Of a stretch of 33,956 nucleotides of DNA, positions 1-6,048 are shown piece by piece. The notes beneath the pieces were generated by a model, which was not told the origin of the DNA, did no database searches, and was given only the letters and a program-made list of their open reading frames with translations. This DNA is from Tritrichomonas musculus (taxonomy: Eukaryota > Parabasalia > Tritrichomonadida > Tritrichomonadidae): assembly GCA_039105265.1 (NCBI GenBank), contig JAPFFF010000171.1, positions 1 to 33,956 on the forward strand. Direction: 5' to 3'. Within the stretch, counting starts at the first letter, position 1. Each line of letters begins with the position of its first letter. Made by a program: the position numbers and the translations under genes.

Positions 1-277
1 GAAAGACAAACGTACAGAACGGAATACATGAACACGGAAACGAATACAGACGGGAACACGGAAGACCTTAAAGAATTTATTTTACAGATGGTTATACTTT
101 ACTTATATTTGAAGATGCAGGATTCGAAAGACAAACGTACAGAACGGAATACATGATCACGGAAACGAATACAGACGGGAACACGGAAGACCTTAAAGAA
201 TTTATTTTACAGATGGTTATACTTTACTTATATTTGAAGATGCAGGATTCGAAAGACAAACGTACAGAACGGAATAC

Positions 278-406
278 ATGAACACGGAAACGAATACAGA
301 CGGGAACACGGAAGACCTTAAAGAATTTATTTTACAGATGGTTATACTTTACTTATATTTGAAGATGCAGGATTCGAAAGACAAACGTACAGAACGGAAT
401 ACATGA
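278..406 (+). CDS. Representative 42-codon reading frame of unit A (hypothetical)
   Basis: Given as the type example; the same frame occurs in nearly every A unit. It runs from ATG at 278 to TGA at 404-406, and that TGA overlaps the next unit's ATG at 403 (ATGA). The product would begin MNTETNTDGNTEDLKEF, continue with a hydrophobic stretch (ILQMVILYLYL) and end with a basic tail (KDKRTERNT). The acidic N-terminus, short hydrophobic core and basic end could form an amphipathic helix, but the core is too short for a typical membrane span. The other five frames of unit A all contain stops. I recognise no family. No Shine-Dalgarno site or promoter is evident (upstream context GAACGGAATAC). Translation is unproven, and a 42-codon open frame in one ancestral monomer could be chance that amplification then copied. 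Confidence 0.2.
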   Translation: MNTETNTDGNTEDLKEFILQMVILYLYLKMQDSKDKRTERNT

Positions 407-1027
407 ACACGGAAACGAATACAGACGGGAACACGGAAGACCTTAAAGAATTTATTTTACAGATGGTTATACTTTACTTATATTTGAAGATGCAGGATTC
501 GAAAGACAAACGTACAGAACGGAATACATGAACACGGAAACGAATACAGACGGGAACACGGAAGACCTTAAAGAATTTATTTTACAGATGGTTATACTTT
601 ACTTATATTTGAAGATGCAGGATTCGAAAGACAAACGTACAGAACGGAATACATGATCACGGAAACGAATACAGACGGGAACACGGAAGACCTTAAAGAA
701 TTTATTTTACAGATGGTTATACTTTACTTATATTTGAAGATGCAGGATTCGAAAGACAAACGTACAGAACGGAATACATGATCACGGAAACGAATACAGA
801 CGGGAACACGGAAGACCTTAAAGAATTTATTTTACAGATGGTTATACTTTACTTATATTTGAAGATGCAGGATTCGAAAGACAAACGTACAGAACGGAAT
901 ACATGAACACGGAAACGAATACAGACGGGAACACGGAAGACCTTAAAGAATTTATTTTACAGATGGTTATACTTTACTTATATTTGAAGATGCAGGATTC
1001 GAAAGACAAACGTACGGAACGGAATAC

Positions 1028-1146
1028 ATGATCACGGAAACGAATACAGAAACGAACACAGAAGAATATCTCGAAATTATGTTATATAAACAGTTCTATT
1101 TTGATTTTAAATATTATTCAGTAATCAGAATTAAAGAAAGGAATAC
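1028..1146 (+). repeat. Unit B1, ATC variant, preceded by an acg-variant A
   Basis: This is the type example of the A*-B1t pair. B1 shares its first 30 bases with A apart from the ATC variant, then diverges (AAACGAACACAGAAGAATAT) and rejoins A at GGAATACATGA. It is 119 bp. Other copies with ATC are at 2433, 2927, 9515, 12614, 18642, 18886, 24366, 28285 and 28529. Copies with AAC are at 4242, 8402, 8646, 11626, 11870, 18029, 18273, 27672 and 27916. Confidence 0.9.
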
Positions 1147-1396
1147 ATGAACACGGAAACGAATACAGACGGGAACACGGAAGACCTTAAAGAATTTATT
1201 TTACAGATGGTTATACTTTACTTATATTTGAAGATGCAGGATTCGAAAGACAAACGTACAGAACGGAATACATGAACACGGAAACGAATACAGACGGGAA
1301 CACGGAAGACCTTAAAGAATTTATTTTACAGATGGTTATACTTTACTTATATTTGAAGATGCAGGATTCGAAAGACAAACGTACAGAACGGAATAC

Positions 1397-1480
1397 ATGA
1401 TCACGGAAACGAATACAGAAACGAACACAGAAGAATATCTCGATTTTATTATATAAACAGTTCTATTTTGATTTTAAATA
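1397..1480 (+). repeat. 5' fragment of B2 (ATC variant) entering C block 1
   Basis: The first 84 bases of a B2 unit end at TTTTAAATA and pass straight into ATCAGATGAAC of C. An intact B2 would continue TTATTCAGTAATCAGA, so a short ATCAGA microhomology lies at the breakpoint. The identical junction recurs at all nine C blocks. Confidence 0.9.
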
Positions 1481-1485
1481 ATCAG

Positions 1486-1590
1486 ATGAACGTCGATCGG
1501 CATGCACTTCCCCGCTCGACCAACCAACAACGCAAATCACACGCACAATCAATGCAACACATATTCGCTATACAAAGTCTCACACATTAG
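1486..1590 (+). CDS. 34-codon + strand frame at the head of unit C (doubtful)
   Basis: It begins with the same ATGAAC as units A and B and reads MNVDRHALPRSTNQQRKS... to a TAG just before the inverted repeat. In later C units of a block the start reads MNFDQQALPRST. It is polar and Q/S-rich with no recognised family. It is listed because it shares the unit-head ATGAAC; its short length makes coding unlikely. Confidence 0.08.
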   Translation: MNVDRHALPRSTNQQRKSHAQSMQHIFAIQSLTH

Positions 1591-1596
1591 CAGACA

Positions 1597-1635
1597 CGCC
1601 GGCCGATGCTGATATACAATCAACATCGGCCGGCG
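1597..1635. repeat. Perfect 12-bp inverted repeat in unit C (type example)
   Basis: The left arm CGCCGGCCGATG (1597-1608) and right arm CATCGGCCGGCG (1624-1635) are exact reverse complements around a 15-base AT-rich loop. Ten of 12 stem bases are G or C, in marked contrast to the surroundings. Two more pairs (CA/TG) are possible beyond an A-A mismatch. It occurs in all 21 C units; starts are 1597, 1852, 2107, 3621, 5670, 15417, 15672, 19455, 19710, 19965, 22530, 22785, 23040, 25060, 25315, 29098, 29353, 29608, 32173, 32428 and 32683. It could form a hairpin or cruciform, or be a site for a dimeric protein. It is not followed by a T-run, so it is not a typical intrinsic terminator. Confidence 0.9.
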
Positions 1636-2220
1636 AGTGGCAAAGTAACTCAGGCAGAAAAATGTTTTAACACTCATTAGGCATAACATGCAAACAATAT
1701 CAGACGCAACAGAAGAACAGAAACAAAAAATTTTTATCAGATGAACTTCGACCAGCAGGCACTTCCCCGCTCGACCAACCAACAACGCAAATCACACGCA
1801 CAATCAATGCAACACATATTCGCTATACAAAGTCTCACACATTAGCAGACACGCCGGCCGATGCTGATATACAATCAACATCGGCCGGCGAGTGGCAAAG
1901 TAACTCAGGCAGAAAAATGTTTTAACACTCATTAGGCATAACATGCAAACAATATCAGACGCAACAGAAGAACAGAAACAAAAAATTTTTATCAGATGAA
2001 CTTCGACCAGCAGGCACTTCCCCGCTCGACCAACCAACAACGCAAATCACACGCACAATCAATGCAACACATATTCGCTATACAAAGTCTCACACATTAG
2101 CAGACACGCCGGCCGATGCTGATATACAATCAACATCGGCCGGCGAGTGGCAAAGTAACTCAGGCAGAAAAATGTTTTAACACTCATTAGGCATAACATG
2201 CAAACAATATCAGACGCAAC

Positions 2221-2307
2221 ACAGAAGAATATCTCGATTTTATTATATAAACAGTTCTATTTTGATTTTAAATATTATTCAGTAATCAGAATTAAAGAAA
2301 GGAATAC
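2221..2307 (+). repeat. 3' part of B2 leaving C block 1
   Basis: These are B2 positions 31-117, resuming at ACAGAAGAATATCTCGATTT. With the 84-bp fragment at 1397-1480, positions 31-84 of B2 (54 bp) are present on both sides of the C block as a direct repeat. The same arrangement occurs at 23154-23240 and 32797-32883. Confidence 0.9.
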
Positions 2308-3420
2308 ATGAACACGGAAACGAATACAGACGGGAACACGGAAGACCTTAAAGAATTTATTTTACAGATGGTTATACTTTACTTATATTTGAAGATGCAG
2401 GATTCGAAAGACAAACGTACGGAACGGAATACATGATCACGGAAACGAATACAGAAACGAACACAGAAGAATATCTCGAAATTATGTTATATAAACAGTT
2501 CTATTTTGATTTTAAATATTATTCAGTAATCAGAATTAAAGAAAGGAATACATGAACACGGAAACGAATACAGACGGGAACACGGAAGACCTTAAAGAAT
2601 TTATTTTACAGATGGTTATACTTTACTTATATTTGAAGATGCAGGATTCGAAAGACAAACGTACAGAACGGAATACATGAACACGGAAACGAATACAGAC
2701 GGGAACACGGAAGACCTTAAAGAATTTATTTTACAGATGGTTATACTTTACTTATATTTGAAGATGCAGGATTCGAAAGACAAACGTACAGAACGGAATA
2801 CATGAACACGGAAACGAATACAGACGGGAACACGGAAGACCTTAAAGAATTTATTTTACAGATGGTTATACTTTACTTATATTTGAAGATGCAGGATTCG
2901 AAAGACAAACGTACGGAACGGAATACATGATCACGGAAACGAATACAGAAACGAACACAGAAGAATATCTCGAAATTATGTTATATAAACAGTTCTATTT
3001 TGATTTTAAATATTATTCAGTAATCAGAATTAAAGAAAGGAATACATGAACACGGAAACGAATACAGACGGGAACACGGAAGACCTTAAAGAATTTATTT
3101 TACAGATGGTTATACTTTACTTATATTTGAAGATGCAGGATTCGAAAGACAAACGTACAGAACGGAATACATGAACACGGAAACGAATACAGACGGGAAC
3201 ACGGAAGACCTTAAAGAATTTATTTTACAGATGGTTATACTTTACTTATATTTGAAGATGCAGGATTCGAAAGACAAACGTACAGAACGGAATACATGAA
3301 CACGGAAACGAATACAGACGGGAACACGGAAGACCTTAAAGAATTTATTTTACAGATGGTTATACTTTACTTATATTTGAAGATGCAGGATTCGAAAGAC
3401 AAACGTACAGAACGGAATAC
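2308..3420 (+). repeat. A/B1 array: A* B1t A A A* B1t A A A
   Basis: Seven A units and two ATC-type B1 units (2433, 2927). Both B1 units are preceded by an A unit carrying the silent aca-to-acg change in GTACGGAACGG. The closing segment A* B1t A A A before a B2-C junction also occurs at 24241-24859. Confidence 0.95.
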
Positions 3421-3504
3421 ATGATCACGGAAACGAATACAGAAACGAACACAGAAGAATATCTCGATTTTATTATATAAACAGTTCTATTTTGATTTTA
3501 AATA
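3421..3504 (+). repeat. 5' fragment of B2 (ATC variant) entering C block 2
   Basis: An 84-bp fragment with the same breakpoint as the other C-block entries. It carries ATGATC. Confidence 0.9.
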
Positions 3505-3759
3505 ATCAGATGAACGTCGATCGGCATGCACTTCCCCGCTCGACCAACCAACAACGCAAATCACACGCACAATCAATGCAACACATATTCGCTATACAAA
3601 GTCTCACACATTAGCAGACACGCCGGCCGATGCTGATATACAATCAACATCGGCCGGCGAGTGGCAAAGTAACTCAGGCAGAAAAATGTTTTAACACTCA
3701 TTAGGCATAACATGCAAACAATATCAGACGCAACAGAAGAACAGAAACAAAAAATATTT
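3505..3759 (+). repeat. C block 2: single C unit
   Basis: One 255-bp unit with the GTCGATCGGCATGC head. It differs from all other C units in having A instead of T at 3756 (AAAATATTTATCAG). On the minus strand this changes one Lys to Asn in the doubtful 72-codon frame. It is followed directly by D. Confidence 0.95.
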
Positions 3760-3997
3760 ATCAGATGAACTTCGACCAAAGAAGCAAGCAAATCGCACGT
3801 ACAAGCAATACATGTATACTTTTTTTTTTCATTTTTATCTTATCTTATCTTTTTGTATTTTTTTTTTTTTAAAGCCTTTTTATTTATTTTTTGTAATATA
3901 TTTTTTATTTTACTAGTTTTGATACTATATTTTATATATTTTTCTTTTCTTTTTTTTTTAATTTAAGATATGTATTTGAAGAAGATTTTTTGCAAGC
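3760..3997 (+). repeat. T-rich element D, 238-bp variant
   Basis: The first 50-60 bases (ATCAGATGAACTTCGACCA, then GCAAATCGCACGTACAAGCA) are a C-unit head with about 25 bases missing. The remaining roughly 185 bases are T-rich with runs of 10 and 13 T, TTATCTTATCTT and several TTTTTATTT-like stretches, ending in ATTTAAGATATGTATTTGAAG before the ATG of A'. This copy has 13 T in the second long run where the other five have 15. The 67-codon Phe-rich frame seen in the longer copies is broken here by that length change, which argues against coding. Possible roles are a promoter or leader for the following array, a nucleosome-poor boundary, or simply junction DNA. Confidence 0.85.
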
Positions 3998-4116
3998 ATG
4001 GAAACGAATACAGACGGGAACACGGAAGACCTTAAAGAATTTATTTTACAGATGGTTATACTTTACTTATATTTGAAGATGCAGGATTCGAAAGACAAAC
4101 GTACAGAACGGAATAC
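3998..4116 (+). repeat. Shortened A unit (A') after D, type example
   Basis: A' lacks the six bases AACACG that follow ATG in a normal A, so ATG joins GAAACG directly. The loss is exactly two codons and keeps the same reading frame (METNTDGNTEDLKEF...), with the TGA still overlapping the next ATG at 4117. All six D elements are followed by A' (3998, 6049, 16051, 20344, 25694, 29987) and A' occurs nowhere else. Confidence 0.9.
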
Positions 4117-4241
4117 ATGAACACGGAAACGAATACAGACGGGAACACGGAAGACCTTAAAGAATTTATTTTACAGATGGTTATACTTTACTTATATTTG
4201 AAGATGCAGGATTCGAAAGACAAACGTACAGAACGGAATAC

Positions 4242-4364
4242 ATGAACACGGAAACGAATACAGAAACGAACACAGAAGAATATCTCGAAATTATGTTATA
4301 TAAACAGTTCTATTTTGATTTTAAATATTATTCAGTAATCAGAATTAAAGAAAGGAATACATGA
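4242..4364 (+). CDS. Representative 40-codon reading frame of unit B1 (hypothetical)
   Basis: It runs from ATG at 4242 to TGA at 4362-4364, overlapping the next unit's ATG at 4361 as ATGA. The product would start MNTETNTETNTEEYLEIMLY, pass through an aromatic middle (KQFYFDFKYY) and end RIKERNT. Against the A product it keeps the N-terminal seven residues and the C-terminal ERNT, and shares the acidic, hydrophobic, basic order, but differs over most of the middle. The length difference from A is two whole codons. Preservation of an open frame across such divergence is suggestive of past coding constraint but not proof. Upstream of the A that follows B1, AAAGGAATACATG resembles a bacterial ribosome site, which is irrelevant if the host is a eukaryote. 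Confidence 0.2.
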   Translation: MNTETNTETNTEEYLEIMLYKQFYFDFKYYSVIRIKERNT

Positions 4365-4985
4365 ACACGGAAACGAATACAGACGGGAACACGGAAGACC
4401 TTAAAGAATTTATTTTACAGATGGTTATACTTTACTTATATTTGAAGATGCAGGATTCGAAAGACAAACGTACAGAACGGAATACATGAACACGGAAACG
4501 AATACAGACGGGAACACGGAAGACCTTAAAGAATTTATTTTACAGATGGTTATACTTTACTTATATTTGAAGATGCAGGATTCGAAAGACAAACGTACAG
4601 AACGGAATACATGAACACGGAAACGAATACAGACGGGAACACGGAAGACCTTAAAGAATTTATTTTACAGATGGTTATACTTTACTTATATTTGAAGATG
4701 CAGGATTCGAAAGACAAACGTACAGAACGGAATACATGAACACGGAAACGAATACAGACGGGAACACGGAAGACCTTAAAGAATTTATTTTACAGATGGT
4801 TATACTTTACTTATATTTGAAGATGCAGGATTCGAAAGACAAACGTACAGAACGGAATACATGAACACGGAAACGAATACAGACGGGAACACGGAAGACC
4901 TTAAAGAATTTATTTTACAGATGGTTATACTTTACTTATATTTGAAGATGCAGGATTCGAAAGACAAACGTACAGAACGGAATAC

Positions 4986-5102
4986 ATGAACACGGAAACG
5001 AATACAGAAACGAACACAGAAGAATATCTCGATTTTATTATATAAACAGTTCTATTTTGATTTTAAATATTATTCAGTAATCAGAATTAAAGAAAGGAAT
5101 AC
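4986..5102 (+). repeat. Unit B2, type example
   Basis: B2 is B1 with GATTTTATTATATAA in place of GAAATTATGTTATATAA, a net loss of two bases plus substitutions. The reading frame shared by A and B1 therefore stops at TAA after 19 codons (MNTETNTETNTEEYLDFII). Full copies are at 4986, 5228, 6668, 7660, 11009, 13983, 14725, 16670, 17287, 21463, 26313, 26930 and 31106, and all carry ATGAAC. B2 is also the only class into which C blocks are joined. Confidence 0.9.
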
Positions 5103-5469
5103 ATGAACACGGAAACGAATACAGACGGGAACACGGAAGACCTTAAAGAATTTATTTTACAGATGGTTATACTTTACTTATATTTGAAGATGCAGGATTC
5201 GAAAGACAAACGTACAGAACGGAATACATGAACACGGAAACGAATACAGAAACGAACACAGAAGAATATCTCGATTTTATTATATAAACAGTTCTATTTT
5301 GATTTTAAATATTATTCAGTAATCAGAATTAAAGAAAGGAATACATGAACACGGAAACGAATACAGACGGGAACACGGAAGACCTTAAAGAATTTATTTT
5401 ACAGATGGTTATACTTTACTTATATTTGAAGATGCAGGATTCGAAAGACAAACGTACAGAACGGAATAC

Positions 5470-5553
5470 ATGATCACGGAAACGAATACAGAAACGAACA
5501 CAGAAGAATATCTCGATTTTATTATATAAACAGTTCTATTTTGATTTTAAATA
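5470..5553 (+). repeat. 5' fragment of B2 (ATC variant) entering C block 3
   Basis: An 84-bp fragment carrying ATGATC, with the same breakpoint as the other entries. Confidence 0.9.
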
Positions 5554-5808
5554 ATCAGATGAACGTCGATCGGCATGCACTTCCCCGCTCGACCAACCAA
5601 CAACGCAAATCACACGCACAATCAATGCAACACATATTCGCTATACAAAGTCTCACACATTAGCAGACACGCCGGCCGATGCTGATATACAATCAACATC
5701 GGCCGGCGAGTGGCAAAGTAACTCAGGCAGAAAAATGTTTTAACACTCATTAGGCATAACATGCAAACAATATCAGACGCAACAGAAGAACAGAAACAAA
5801 AAATTTTT
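5554..5808 (+). repeat. C block 3: single C unit
   Basis: One unit with the first-unit head variant, the inverted repeat at 5670-5708 and the common T at the site where block 2 has A. Confidence 0.95.
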
Positions 5809-6048
5809 ATCAGATGAACTTCGACCAAAGAAGCAAGCAAATCGCACGTACAAGCAATACATGTATACTTTTTTTTTTCATTTTTATCTTATCTTATCTT
5901 TTTGTATTTTTTTTTTTTTTTAAAGCCTTTTTATTTATTTTTTGTAATATATTTTTTATTTTACTAGTTTTGATACTATATTTTATATATTTTTCTTTTC
6001 TTTTTTTTTTAATTTAAGATATGTATTTGAAGAAGATTTTTTGCAAGC
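5809..6048 (+). repeat. T-rich element D, 240-bp form
   Basis: Runs of 10 T and 15 T. The form matches those at 15811, 20104, 25454 and 29747. It leads directly into A' at 6049. Confidence 0.9.

Larger units (their letters stand above)
1..1396 (+). repeat. A array with one B1 unit
   Basis: A partial A tail (1-27) is followed by eight A units from 28, one B1 at 1028-1146 and two A units at 1147 and 1272. Units at 153, 653 and 778 carry the ATC variant at codon 2 (ATGATCACGG instead of ATGAACACGG), the densest cluster of this variant in the window. The A unit at 903 has the linked change GTACGGAACGG before the B1 at 1028. There is no gene beyond the short per-unit reading frame. Confidence 0.95.
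1481..2220 (+). repeat. C block 1: three tandem C units, direct exit to B2
   Basis: C units start at 1481, 1736 and 1991; the third is cut to 230 bp. The first unit has the head variant GTCGATCGGCATGC; the second and third have TTCGACCAGCAGGC. Each unit contains the 12-bp inverted repeat at offset 116-154. The third unit ends at CAGACGCAAC and is followed at once by ACAGAAGAATATCTCG of B2. There is no D element here. The only open frames are a 34-codon + strand frame (1486-1590) and a 78-codon minus-strand frame per unit, neither resembling a known protein. Confidence 0.95.
3998..5469 (+). repeat. A' A B1 A5 B2 A B2 A array
   Basis: It starts with A' (119 bp, ATGGAAACG). Seven 125-bp A units follow, at 4117, 4361-4985 (five in a row) and 5103, with an eighth at 5345. 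B1 is at 4242 and B2 at 4986 and 5228. The B2 A B2 A order just before the C block is not repeated elsewhere in the window. Confidence 0.95.

Noticed and set aside
278-402. CENP-B box in unit A (CGAATACAGACGGGA)
   Set aside because: It shares ACGGGA and an upstream CG with the box, but spacing is one base off and the TTCG half does not match, so I treat it as chance.
28-1027. CRISPR array
   Set aside because: The whole 125-bp unit is repeated with no unique spacers.
1597-1635. Intrinsic transcription terminator
   Set aside because: The GC-rich stem is not followed by a T-run and the 15-base loop is long.
1549-1785. 78-codon minus-strand frame in C units (and 72-codon versions), Cys/Leu-rich, starting MLVGRAGKCLLVEVHLIKIF
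   Set aside because: It only reflects the C repeat and its junctions: its start moves to the neighbouring unit, it runs through the inverted repeat, and it matches no family I know. Nothing suggests translation.
1481-2220. C as a Helitron, MITE or other DNA transposon
   Set aside because: The inverted repeat is internal, not terminal. There are no terminal repeats or short target duplications, and C is found only at one junction type.
3760-3997. Poly-A tail of a minus-strand retroposon
   Set aside because: The T runs are internal and interrupted, there is no body sequence resembling a SINE or LINE, and no target duplication is visible.
4350-4363. Bacterial ribosome binding site AAAGGA before ATG at B1-A joins
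   Set aside because: It occurs only after B units, not at the far more numerous A-A joins, and the satellite structure points to a eukaryote.
5814-6017. 67-codon Phe-rich + strand frame through D
   Set aside because: It is produced by T-rich DNA, and the D copy at 3760 loses it through a two-base change in a T run. There is no family resemblance beyond low-complexity hydrophobic sequence.
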